Source of the DNA: Deltaproteobacteria bacterium
GTDB taxonomy: Bacteria; Desulfobacterota; Desulfobulbia; Desulfobulbales; Desulfurivibrionaceae
Assembly (NCBI GenBank): GCA_021847425.1
Contig: JAJZRF010000007.1
Location: 1-64,000 of the forward strand
Direction of reading: 5' to 3'
DNA length: 64,000 nucleotides
The position numbers and the translations under genes are program-made. Positions within the stretch are counted from its first letter, which is position 1, and each line of letters opens with the position of its first letter. Of the stretch, positions 8,001 to 16,026 are shown piece after piece. Under the pieces are notes generated by a model. That model ran no database searches, was not told where the DNA came from, and saw only the letters and a program-made list of their open reading frames with translations.

Positions 8001-9218
8001 TCAGGAGGCCATTTTTTTTCTGAAAAGGCCGTTGTTTTCGCAGACTGCTGGAGCAGGGTCGAGGGTAAGGGTGATGAGGCTGTTCGGGTTTGCCTGGGTG
8101 AGCATTCCGTCCTTACTGGACAGAGAGAGCACCGTGTGCTCTGTGTTGGTAAGGGTGCGGCCCAGGTATTCCAACCGGTCGCCCAGCGCGATGGGATTGC
8201 GGGTTTCAATAACCGGCTGGGGTCCGGCTTGGCGGACAATGCCCACCGGGGCATAGTCGTAACTGATCAGCGGCCCGTTGTAGAGCATGTCGGCTGTTCC
8301 TGGCGGCTGGGCGAAGAAGTTTTCCGTGTAGCCCCGCGAACCGATTTTCAGCAGCTCCTCCCGGAAGGATTCGGGCAGTGCGGCGGCAAGCCCCCGGGCA
8401 GCCCAGTAATCAAGGGCAGCCCGGTAGAGGCGGGTTATGGCCCCCACGTAGTAGACGCTTTTCATCCTCCCCTCGATCTTGAGGCTGTCCGCCCCGGCCC
8501 GGATCAGCTCGGGCAGCCGGTTGAGCAGGCAGAGATCCTTGGCGTTGAAGATATAGGTGCCGCGGCGGTCTTCCTCCACCGGGAAGAACTGGCCCGGCCG
8601 TTTTTCCTCTTCCAGACGGTAGTGGTAGCGGCAGGGGTGGGCGCAGTTGCCCTGGTTGGCGTCGCGGCCCGTGAGATAGAGGCTGAGCAGGCAGCGGCCC
8701 GAGTAGGAGATGCACAGCGCCCCGTGGACGAAAATCTCCAGCTCCGCCCCGGTGGCCTGCCGGATCTGAGTGATCTCGGCCAGGGAGAGCTCGCGGGCCA
8801 GATTGAGACGTTTGACCCCCTGGCCGGCCCAGAAACGAACGGACTCCAGATTGGTGACATTGGCCTGGGTGCTGAGATGGATCGGGAGCTCCGGCGCCAC
8901 CCGTTGGGCAACGGCGAGGATGCCCGGGTCGGAGATGATCAGGCCGTCCACCTTCGCCTCGCGCAGCCCGGTAAGATAAGCGGGCAGCCCGGCAAGATCG
9001 TCATTGTGGGCAAAGATGTTGAGGGTGGTGTATACTTTAACACCGTGGTCATGGGCATAGGCAACGGCCTGTCCGATTTCCTCTTCGGAAAAATTGGTGG
9101 CATGGGCCCGGAGGCTGAATTTCTTGTCGCCGAGATAGACTGCATCCGCGCCATAGTGGATGGCGGTCTGCATCTTTTCAAAATTGCCTGCCGGGGCAAG
9201 GAGTTCCGGGAGTTTCAT
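8001..9218 (-). CDS. trhP: Peptidase U32-family tRNA hydroxylation protein
   Basis: The 405-residue protein starts MKLPELLAPAGNFEKM, the hallmark of the U32 family, and contains HGALCISYSGRC together with the downstream NCAHPCRY cysteines expected to hold an iron-sulfur cluster. Length and full collinearity match TrhP/YegQ, which uses prephenate to hydroxylate uridine 34 of certain tRNAs. The start at 9218 is taken because AAAGG lies seven bases upstream; a TTG two codons earlier is less likely. The gene is divergent from mnmA, another tRNA U34 modification gene, with 29 bases between start codons. Substrate is inferred from family. Confidence 0.85.
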   Translation of the reverse strand: MKLPELLAPAGNFEKMQTAIHYGADAVYLGDKKFSLRAHATNFSEEEIGQAVAYAHDHGVKVYTTLNIFAHNDDLAGLPAYLTGLREAKVDGLIISDPGILAVAQRVAPELPIHLSTQANVTNLESVRFWAGQGVKRLNLARELSLAEITQIRQATGAELEIFVHGALCISYSGRCLLSLYLTGRDANQGNCAHPCRYHYRLEEEKRPGQFFPVEEDRRGTYIFNAKDLCLLNRLPELIRAGADSLKIEGRMKSVYYVGAITRLYRAALDYWAARGLAAALPESFREELLKIGSRGYTENFFAQPPGTADMLYNGPLISYDYAPVGIVRQAGPQPVIETRNPIALGDRLEYLGRTLTNTEHTVLSLSSKDGMLTQANPNSLITLTLDPAPAVCENNGLFRKKMAS

Positions 9219-9247
9219 CAACAAGCCTTTTTCATGCTGGGGATCGG

Positions 9248-10315
9248 ATGGCAGAGAGTTTCGAGACGACTATACAACAAAAAAAGATTGTTGTCGCCAT
9301 GAGCGGCGGGGTGGATTCCTCGGTGGCCGCGGCTCTGTTGCAACAGCAGGGTGCGCGGGTAGAGGGCGTTTTCATGGCTCTGGCCCAGCCCGATCTGGCA
9401 GAGCAGCTGCACCGGGTCCGGGCGGTGGCCGATCTGTTAAGGATTCCCCTGACCGTGGTGGATCTGGGCGATGCGTTCCGAAGGTCGGTGGTGGATTATT
9501 TCTGCGCCAGCTATTTTGCCGGGAAAACCCCCAACCCCTGCATGGTCTGCAACCGGACCATCAAATGCGGCCAGCTGCTGGCCCAGGTGCGGGAGAGCCT
9601 GGGGGCAAAGCTGCTGGCCACCGGCCATTATGCCCGGCTCAGCGGGGATACGGCCACCGGGTATCGGCTGCTGCAAGGCGCTGATCCCAAAAAGGATCAG
9701 TCCTATTTTCTCGGGCTGCTCACCCAGGAGCAACTGGCGCATCTCTGCTTTCCCTTGGGCACCTTCCGGAAAGAGGAGGTCTACACCCTTGCCGCCGGCT
9801 TTGGCTTGGCTTTCCGGCACACGGCAGAGAGTCAGGACATCTGTTTTCTGAAACACCAATCGGTGGGGGAGTTTCTCGCCTCCCATGCTCCAGGGCAAGG
9901 GCGGCCCGGCCCGATGCTGACCTTGCAGGGCAAGGAGCTTGGCCAACATGCAGGCATCCATCATTATACCGTCGGCCAGCGTCGGGGGCTGGGGTTGCCG
10001 GACGCCACCCCCTGGTATGTGGCGGGGCTTGATCCGGAGAGCAACGCGGTGGTGGTCGGCAAGGATGCGGATCTCTGGCAGCAGGAGGTGGAGTTGCCTG
10101 GGGTGCATTGGCAAAATACCCAGCCCCCGACCTTGCCCCGCGTGTGCATGGTGAAGATCCGCTCCCGGCATCCACCCTGTCAGGCAGAGATCGCCGGGCA
10201 TGGCGGCGGGGTGCGGCTGACCTTTGCCGAGCCCCAGCGCGCTGTGACCCCCGGCCAGTTCGCGGTTTTTTATGAAGGCGAGGCGGTTCTCGGCTGCGGC
10301 GAGATTGCGAAGTGA
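9248..10315 (+). CDS. mnmA: tRNA-uridine 2-sulfurtransferase
   Basis: MnmA adenylates and thiolates U34 of tRNA-Lys, -Glu and -Gln. The 355-residue protein has the ATP-binding PP-loop SGGVDSS (19-25), the first catalytic cysteine in TPNPCMVCNR (C98/C101) and the persulfide-forming C199 in SQDICFL. The C-terminal beta domain (HHYTVGQRRGLGLP) is complete. The start at 9248 follows a weak GGGG. The 29-base gap to the divergent trhP start means promoters for both genes must lie inside one another's coding regions or in that narrow space. Confidence 0.95.
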   Translation: MAESFETTIQQKKIVVAMSGGVDSSVAAALLQQQGARVEGVFMALAQPDLAEQLHRVRAVADLLRIPLTVVDLGDAFRRSVVDYFCASYFAGKTPNPCMVCNRTIKCGQLLAQVRESLGAKLLATGHYARLSGDTATGYRLLQGADPKKDQSYFLGLLTQEQLAHLCFPLGTFRKEEVYTLAAGFGLAFRHTAESQDICFLKHQSVGEFLASHAPGQGRPGPMLTLQGKELGQHAGIHHYTVGQRRGLGLPDATPWYVAGLDPESNAVVVGKDADLWQQEVELPGVHWQNTQPPTLPRVCMVKIRSRHPPCQAEIAGHGGGVRLTFAEPQRAVTPGQFAVFYEGEAVLGCGEIAK

Positions 10316-10447
10316 GGCAAAATTTGTGTTTGGCAGATGGACCGGAAAAACGATACACTGATGGGGATCCCGCGTTTGCCAAGCCCTTGTCTCCGTCTCC
10401 CGAGGGGGGCAAAAAATCCTGACCACCCGGAAAAGCCGAGGAGCATT

Positions 10448-11884
10448 ATGAACGCATTCATCTCCAAAACCAAGATCGTGGCCACCCTTGGGCCGGCCTC
10501 TTTCGCGGCTGCCGTGCAACGCCGGCTGATGAATGCCGGGGTCGATGGCTTTCGCCTGAATCTTTCCCATGGCGACCTCGAGGAGCATGCCGCGGTAATC
10601 GCCAGTCTGCGGAAAATCAGTGCGGAAATGGGGAGGCCGGTGGCCATCATTGTTGATCTGCCCGGGCCGAAAATGCGGCTGGGCAAGGTGCCGAAGCCGA
10701 TTACCGTGCGGCGGGGCGCCAAGGTCCGGTTTTTGCCGGAAGGGATTTCCCGTCCGGGGCCGGGCATCTTTCTGCCCCATGAAATTTCCGGGCTGGCCCA
10801 AGGGTTGCGGCCAGGCTCCATCATCTTTGTCGGCGACGGCATGATGCAGTTCAAGGTCAAGGCCATTCATGGCGAGATCGTCGAAACCGAAGCTCTGGTG
10901 GCCGGGGTTGTCCGTTCCAATAAGGGGGTCAATATCCCCGGCTATAACACCCCTGCCGGGGTGCTCACCGAGGAGGACAGGCGCGGCATCGGCTTCGCCA
11001 TCAAGCACCGGGCCGACGTGATCTGCATCTCCTTTGTCGGCGGTCCGGAGGATATGCTGGCCGCCCGCGCTCTTTTGCCGAAGGGTGGAAAGTACCACCC
11101 CTGCCTGCTGGCCAAGATCGAACGGCGGCAGGCGGTGGCCCATCTTGACGCCATTCTGGCGGCGGCCGACGCGGTGATGGTGGCCCGGGGCGATCTCGGC
11201 ATCGAGCTGCCCATTGAAGAGATCCCGGGGCTGCAGAAGGACATCATCCACCGGGCCAACCTGGCGGCAAAGCCGGTGATCGTCGCCACCCAGATGCTGC
11301 TCTCCATGGTGGACAACGCCCGGCCCACCCGGGCCGAGGTCACCGACGTGGCCAACGCTATTCTGGACGGCGCCGACGCCATCATGTTTTCCGAGGAGAC
11401 CGCCATTGGCCGTGATCCGGTGGCGGTGGTGCGGATTGCCAAGAAGATTGCCCGCCAGACCGAACGCGGCCTGGTCAAGAGCGGCGGGGTCGCGCTGGAG
11501 GTTCGGGCGGCGATCCGTTCCGAAGACAGCATTGATGATCTGATCAGCAGCGCCACCTGCGATGTTCTGGAGAACCGCACCGTGGACCTGGCCATAACCC
11601 CCACCGCTACCGGGACTACGGCCCGGCGCATCGCCCGGCTGCGGCCACGGCCCTGGATTGTGGCGATCACCGATAATCCAACGGTCCGCAACATCCTTAC
11701 CCTCTCCTCCGGGGTCTTTCCTCTGGGGGTGCCCTCCGTGGCCCTGTCGGACCTCGAATTGGCCAAGTTGCTGAAAGGCGCGAGCCTGCTCCGGCCAGGG
11801 ACGCGGCGGCTGGTGATCACCGCAGGCACCCTGTTCGGGGTGGCCGGCACCACCAACAGCCTGAAGATCATCGATGTTTCCTGA
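10448..11884 (+). CDS. pyk: Pyruvate kinase, divergent
   Basis: The 478-residue enzyme transfers phosphate from PEP to ADP. The TIM barrel starts at SKTKIVATLGPAS, with the metal and PEP-binding segment MVARGDLGIELP and the ATQMLLSMV strand. Several usually invariant positions differ: RLNLSHG instead of RxNFSHG, ATQMLLSM instead of ATQMLESM, and MFSEETAIGRDP instead of MLSGETA. The C-terminal domain is shorter and carries ATGTTARRIARLRP for the nucleotide-proximal loop. The start at 10448 is chosen because GAGGAGC lies just upstream and an earlier in-frame ATG at 10337 has no homology. It is likely an active but unusual isozyme. Confidence 0.85.
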   Translation: MNAFISKTKIVATLGPASFAAAVQRRLMNAGVDGFRLNLSHGDLEEHAAVIASLRKISAEMGRPVAIIVDLPGPKMRLGKVPKPITVRRGAKVRFLPEGISRPGPGIFLPHEISGLAQGLRPGSIIFVGDGMMQFKVKAIHGEIVETEALVAGVVRSNKGVNIPGYNTPAGVLTEEDRRGIGFAIKHRADVICISFVGGPEDMLAARALLPKGGKYHPCLLAKIERRQAVAHLDAILAAADAVMVARGDLGIELPIEEIPGLQKDIIHRANLAAKPVIVATQMLLSMVDNARPTRAEVTDVANAILDGADAIMFSEETAIGRDPVAVVRIAKKIARQTERGLVKSGGVALEVRAAIRSEDSIDDLISSATCDVLENRTVDLAITPTATGTTARRIARLRPRPWIVAITDNPTVRNILTLSSGVFPLGVPSVALSDLELAKLLKGASLLRPGTRRLVITAGTLFGVAGTTNSLKIIDVS

Positions 11885-11941
11885 ATACCGGAAACCAGGC
11901 TTGTTGTTGCAAATCCGCGGCAAAAACAGTATGGCACAGGC

Positions 11942-13261
11942 ATGAACATCACGGGCCAGAGCAAGAAAAAAATCGGGGTCACCACCCTTGGCTGCAAGGT
12001 CAACCAGTTTGAGTCGGCCGCCTTCCTTTCGGAGCTTGCCCAGCGGGAGGTGGAGCTGGTTCCTTTTTCCCACCCGGCGGATATCTACATTATCAATACC
12101 TGCGCGGTTACGGCCAGGGCTGGCGCCCAGTCGCGCCAGCTGATCCGCCGGGCCTTGCGCGCCAACCCCGAGGCCCGGTTGATCGTGACCGGCTGTTATG
12201 CGCAGATTGCTGCTCAGGAGATCCTCGACATCGCCGACAGCCCCATCTGCATTGTGGGCAACGGCTGCAAGCACCGCTTGGTGGACGTGGCCCTGGCCGA
12301 CCGGCACTGTGATCTGGAAATGCACCTGGGCAATATCGCCGGGCAAAAGGAAATCTGCCCCCTTATTGCCACCGGTTTCGGGGAGCGGACCAGGGCCTAC
12401 CTCAAGGTGCAGGACGGTTGCAACAGCTTCTGTTCCTACTGCATCGTGCCCTATGCCCGGGGGCGCAGCCGAAGCCTTGGGCCGGACAAGGTCGTGGCCC
12501 AGGCCGAGATCTTTGCCGGCCAGGGGTACAAGGAACAGGTGCTCACCGGCATCCATCTCGGCCATTATGGCCAGGATCTCACCCCCCAAACCAATCTGCG
12601 CGCATTGCTGGCGCAGCTTTTGGCCCGGAACCTGCCGGTGCGTTACCGCCTGAGCTCCCTGGAACCGACCGAGATCAACGGCGAACTCCTGGACCTCATG
12701 GCTCAATCGCCGGCAATCATGCCCTATCTGCATATCCCCTTGCAGAGCGGGGACGACCAAATACTAAAAAAGATGAACCGCCGCTATCCGGTTGCCACCT
12801 TCGCCAAGGTGGTGGCACAGAGTGTGGCGCGGTTGCCCGATGCGGCCATCGGCGTGGACGTGCTGGTCGGTTTTCCCGGCGAGGATGAGGGGGCCTTCCG
12901 CAATACCTATAGCCTGATCGAGTCGCTGCCGGTGAGCTATCTCCATGTGTTCCCTTATTCGAAAAGGCCGGGAACCCCGGCCGCTGCCATGGCCAATCAG
13001 GTTGCCAAACCGGATAAGGAGGAAAGGGTTGCGCTCTTACGGGATTTGGATCATAAAAAACGGACCGGTTTCTACCGCAGTCATCTGGGCAGCACCCGGC
13101 AGATTCTGGTGGAAAGACGCAAAAAAGGGTGCTTGCTGCGGGGGTACACCGGAAATTATATCCCTGTCTCCTTCGAGGGGGACAGCGGCCTGGTCAACCA
13201 GCTGGTTACGGTGCGGTTGGAAGAACTCACCGAGGATGGGGTGCTGGGCAGGATTGTCTGA
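11942..13261 (+). CDS. mtaB: tRNA (t6A37) C2-methylthiotransferase
   Basis: MtaB is a radical SAM enzyme that converts t6A37 to ms2t6A37 in ANN-decoding tRNAs. The N-terminal UPF0004 domain supplies C18 (LGCKVNQ), C54 (NTCAVT) and C85 (GCYAQ) for one [4Fe-4S] cluster. C160, C164 and C167 (DGCNSFCSYC) bind the radical SAM cluster. A C-terminal TRAM-like segment follows. The GCKVNQ motif favours MtaB over MiaB or RimO. It lies 57 bases after pyk on the same strand. Confidence 0.92.
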   Translation: MNITGQSKKKIGVTTLGCKVNQFESAAFLSELAQREVELVPFSHPADIYIINTCAVTARAGAQSRQLIRRALRANPEARLIVTGCYAQIAAQEILDIADSPICIVGNGCKHRLVDVALADRHCDLEMHLGNIAGQKEICPLIATGFGERTRAYLKVQDGCNSFCSYCIVPYARGRSRSLGPDKVVAQAEIFAGQGYKEQVLTGIHLGHYGQDLTPQTNLRALLAQLLARNLPVRYRLSSLEPTEINGELLDLMAQSPAIMPYLHIPLQSGDDQILKKMNRRYPVATFAKVVAQSVARLPDAAIGVDVLVGFPGEDEGAFRNTYSLIESLPVSYLHVFPYSKRPGTPAAAMANQVAKPDKEERVALLRDLDHKKRTGFYRSHLGSTRQILVERRKKGCLLRGYTGNYIPVSFEGDSGLVNQLVTVRLEELTEDGVLGRIV

Positions 13262-13398
13262 TTGATGATTCGCCACGTGTCAGTCATCGGCAGCAGTGCC
13301 GATAAATCCACAAAAGACACGAAAAAAAGGTGGTTGTTTTTGCTGGCGTATCGGCCATAGAGACTCAATTTTTCCGTTTTCTTTTTTACGAGACCATC

Positions 13399-14691
13399 AT
13401 GATTGGAGAAATAATTGCCATCGGCGATGAGCTTACCTCCGGGCGGGTACTGAACACCACCAGCCACTTCGCGGCCAGCCATCTTTTTGCCGCGGGCCAC
13501 GAGATTCTGGCCATGACCACCATCGGCGATGCCCCTGACCTCATCGGCCGCACCCTGCAACGGGCTTTGCAACGGGCGGATTTTGTCATTATCACCGGGG
13601 GGTTGGGTCCGACCAGCGATGATTTGACCAATGCCGCCGTTTCCTCGGCCCTGGCCCGGCCAGCCACCTTTTATCCGGAAATATTCAAGAAAATCCAGGC
13701 ATACGGCAAGACGCTGCCCTCCGGCCAGCAGACTTCCCTGGAAAAACTGGCCTGGTTGCCGGCGGGCGCCCATGCCCTGAACACGGAAGCAAAAATGGCC
13801 GGCTATTTTTTGGTCCAGGACGGCAAACCCATCTTCTTTTTGCCGGGGGTGCCCCAGGAAATGAAGGATCTGCTCCTGGAAACCGTGATCACCCGGCTGG
13901 CCGTCTGGGAAGGCGAGGAGGTCCGCCAGGTGCGCCAGAAGGTGTACAAGGTGGTGGGCTTGGCCGAGACCGAGATCAACCGGAAACTTGCCCACCTGGA
14001 GGGCCGTGACCCCCGGCTTCGGATCGGCTATTATCCCGTGTTCCCCGAGGTGCATGTCAGCCTCACCGTTACCGGGGACACAGGCCGGGAGGCCGAGGCG
14101 GCCTTTAAAAAATACGACGGGCAGGTGGCGGCGTTGCTTGGCGATTGCTGCTACGGCTCGGGGAGTGACACCTTGGAGTCCGTGGTTGGGAGTCTGCTTG
14201 CCAAGCGGGGCCAAACCGTGGCCGTGGCTGAATCTTGCACCGGCGGGCTCATCGGCCATACCCTGACCAAGGTAGCCGGAAGTTCCGCCTATTTTTTGGG
14301 AGGGGTGGTGGCCTACAGCGATGTTCTGAAGGAGCGGCTGCTCGGGGTCAACCGGGAGACCCTCCTGCGTTCCGGCGCGGTCAGTGCGGACTGTGCCAGG
14401 GGTATGGCCGAGGGAATGCGGCAGGTGACCCCCGTCGATCTTGCCCTTGCCGTAACGGGCATTGCCGGTCCCAGCGGCGGCAGTGAAGACAAACCGGTGG
14501 GCACGGTCTATTTCGGCCTGGCCAGTCCGGACAAAACCCAGACCTTTCTTTTCCGTTTTTCCGGAGACCGCGGCCAGGTGCAAGCCCAGGCCGGCCAGAC
14601 GGCGCTTGATCTTTTGCGCCGTCACCTGCTTGGGCTGAATAGCTTGGTCTTGATAATGGATGCAGGACAGAGTAAAAAGAACCGACTATAA
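13399..14691 (+). CDS. cinA: CinA-family protein with NMN amidohydrolase domain
   Basis: The protein is about 430 residues in two domains. The N-terminal MoCF/COG1058 domain starts MIGEIIAIGDELTSGRVLNT and has the GGLGPTSDD motif; it is an ADP-ribose/CoA pyrophosphatase-type fold. The C-terminal CinA (PncC) domain starts near VAVAESCTGGLIGH and includes AVTGIAGPSGG, which deamidates nicotinamide mononucleotide for NAD recycling. The start at 13399 matches the family N-terminus; there is only a weak ribosome site. It precedes recA, a common cinA-recA arrangement. Confidence 0.93.
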   Translation: MIGEIIAIGDELTSGRVLNTTSHFAASHLFAAGHEILAMTTIGDAPDLIGRTLQRALQRADFVIITGGLGPTSDDLTNAAVSSALARPATFYPEIFKKIQAYGKTLPSGQQTSLEKLAWLPAGAHALNTEAKMAGYFLVQDGKPIFFLPGVPQEMKDLLLETVITRLAVWEGEEVRQVRQKVYKVVGLAETEINRKLAHLEGRDPRLRIGYYPVFPEVHVSLTVTGDTGREAEAAFKKYDGQVAALLGDCCYGSGSDTLESVVGSLLAKRGQTVAVAESCTGGLIGHTLTKVAGSSAYFLGGVVAYSDVLKERLLGVNRETLLRSGAVSADCARGMAEGMRQVTPVDLALAVTGIAGPSGGSEDKPVGTVYFGLASPDKTQTFLFRFSGDRGQVQAQAGQTALDLLRRHLLGLNSLVLIMDAGQSKKNRL

Positions 14692-14697
14692 ATTTCT

Positions 14698-14857
14698 TAG
14701 GGTTAACGCAAAGGCGCAGAGACGCAAAGTTACAGGAAGAATCGGTTCGTCGAGGGAACCGCGAAAACCGTGCGGCTTGGGCCTTTCGAAGGCCCGGAAA
14801 ATGATGGCCTCGTTTCTGTAAAATATTTTTTTGCGCCTCCGCGCCTTTGCGTTATCT
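14698..14857. repeat. Foldback element with imperfect terminal inverted repeats upstream of recA
   Basis: The arm at about 14702-14727 (TTAACGCAAAGGCGCAGAGA and on) is repeated in inverted orientation at about 14827-14855 (core ATAACGCAAAGGCGC on the minus strand). Complementarity continues inward through TTACAGGAA/TTTTACAGAAA. About 95 bases lie between the arms, including a small inner hairpin GGGCCTTTCGAAGGCCC. It fills most of the cinA-recA gap, so the recA transcript either starts inside it or crosses it. It resembles dispersed intergenic repeats with AACGCAAAGGCGCA cores seen in many bacteria. Confidence 0.65.
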
Positions 14858-14901
14858 TTTTTTGTTTTTGCGATTTCCTCATACCTTGGGAGACATACAC
14901 C

Positions 14902-15945
14902 ATGGCTGTTGCCGACGAAAAGAACAAAACCCTTGATACCGCGATTTTCCAGATCCAGAAGCAGTTCGGCAAGGGATCGATCATGCGGCTCGGCACCGAC
15001 GAGCGGGAGGCGGTATCGGTCATCTCCACCGGCACCCTGAGTGTTGACATTGCCACCGGGGTCGGCGGCGTTCCCCGGGGGAGGATCACGGAGATCTACG
15101 GGCCGGAATCTTCCGGCAAGACCACCCTGGCCCTGCATATCATCGCCGAGGCCCAGAAGGCCGGGGGCAGCGCCGCCTTCATCGATGCCGAGCATGCCCT
15201 GGACATCGGCTATGCCGAACGCCTCGGGGTCAAGGTCGATGATCTTCTGGTCTCCCAGCCCGACTATGGCGAGCAGGCCCTGGAGATCGTCGAGATCCTT
15301 ATCCGCAGCGGGGCGGTGGATGTCATTGTCGTGGACTCGGTGGCAGCCCTGGTGCCCAAGGCGGAGATCGACGGCAACGCCGGGGACTCCCATGTCGGCC
15401 TCCAGGCCCGGCTCATGTCCCAGGCCATGCGCAAGCTCACCGGGGTGCTCAAACGCACCAACACCGCGATCATCTTTATCAACCAGATCCGGATGAAGAT
15501 CGGGGTCATGTTCGGGAACCCGGAAACCACCACCGGCGGCAACGCCCTCAAGTTTTACAGCTCGCTTCGCCTCGATATCCGACGCCAGGCCGCCATTAAA
15601 GACGGGCTGGAGGTGATCGGCAACCGGACCAAGGTCAAGGTGGTGAAAAACAAGATGGCTCCGCCCTTCAAGGAGGCGGAGTTCGACATCATCTATGGCG
15701 AAGGCGCCTCCAAGGTGGGGGATCTGCTCGACCTGGCCGTGGCCCAGGATATTGTCGAGAAAAGCGGGGCCTGGTACTCTTACAACGGCGAACGCATCGG
15801 CCAGGGCAGGGAGAACTCCAAGATCTTCCTCAAGGAGCATCCGGAGCTGTGCGATGACCTTGAAAGAAAGGTGCGCCTCGGGTATGGTTTGCCCGCAGTC
15901 GGAGAAAAAGGACCGGCTGCAAAGGCTGCTGCGGTCGCCGACTGA
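14902..15945 (+). CDS. recA: Recombinase RecA
   Basis: The 347-residue RecA forms filaments on single-stranded DNA for homologous recombination and SOS induction. Walker A is GPESSGKTT, Walker B is [10 protein letters not shown], and the DNA-binding loop regions ([20 protein letters not shown] and [21 protein letters not shown]) are intact. The start [12 protein letters not shown] at 14902 is preceded by GGGAGA; upstream in-frame ATGs fall inside the foldback element and are rejected. No recX follows; alaS lies 81 bases downstream with a hairpin between. Confidence 0.98.
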   Translation: MAVADEKNKTLDTAIFQIQKQFGKGSIMRLGTDEREAVSVISTGTLSVDIATGVGGVPRGRITEIYGPESSGKTTLALHIIAEAQKAGGSAAFIDAEHALDIGYAERLGVKVDDLLVSQPDYGEQALEIVEILIRSGAVDVIVVDSVAALVPKAEIDGNAGDSHVGLQARLMSQAMRKLTGVLKRTNTAIIFINQIRMKIGVMFGNPETTTGGNALKFYSSLRLDIRRQAAIKDGLEVIGNRTKVKVVKNKMAPPFKEAEFDIIYGEGASKVGDLLDLAVAQDIVEKSGAWYSYNGERIGQGRENSKIFLKEHPELCDDLERKVRLGYGLPAVGEKGPAAKAAAVAD

Positions 15946-15975
15946 TCCGTTTTACCCAGGGAAATATCGTGATCT

Positions 15976-16005
15976 AGAAGCGGGATGCGAAGGCGTCCCG
16001 CTTCT
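15976..16005 (+). terminator. GC-rich hairpin between recA and alaS
   Basis: A 13-base-pair stem with one G-U pair (AGAAGCGGGATGC and GCGTCCCGCTTCT) closes a four-base loop directly after recA. There is no U-tract after it, so it may reduce read-through or protect an mRNA 3' end rather than act as a full intrinsic terminator. Confidence 0.55.
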
Positions 16006-16026
16006 GTAATTTGAAGGAATGCAACA

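Noticed and set aside
9437-12760. 1107-codon minus-strand frame opposite mnmA, pyk and mtaB
   Set aside because: It spans three well-supported genes on the other strand and has no recognisable motif.
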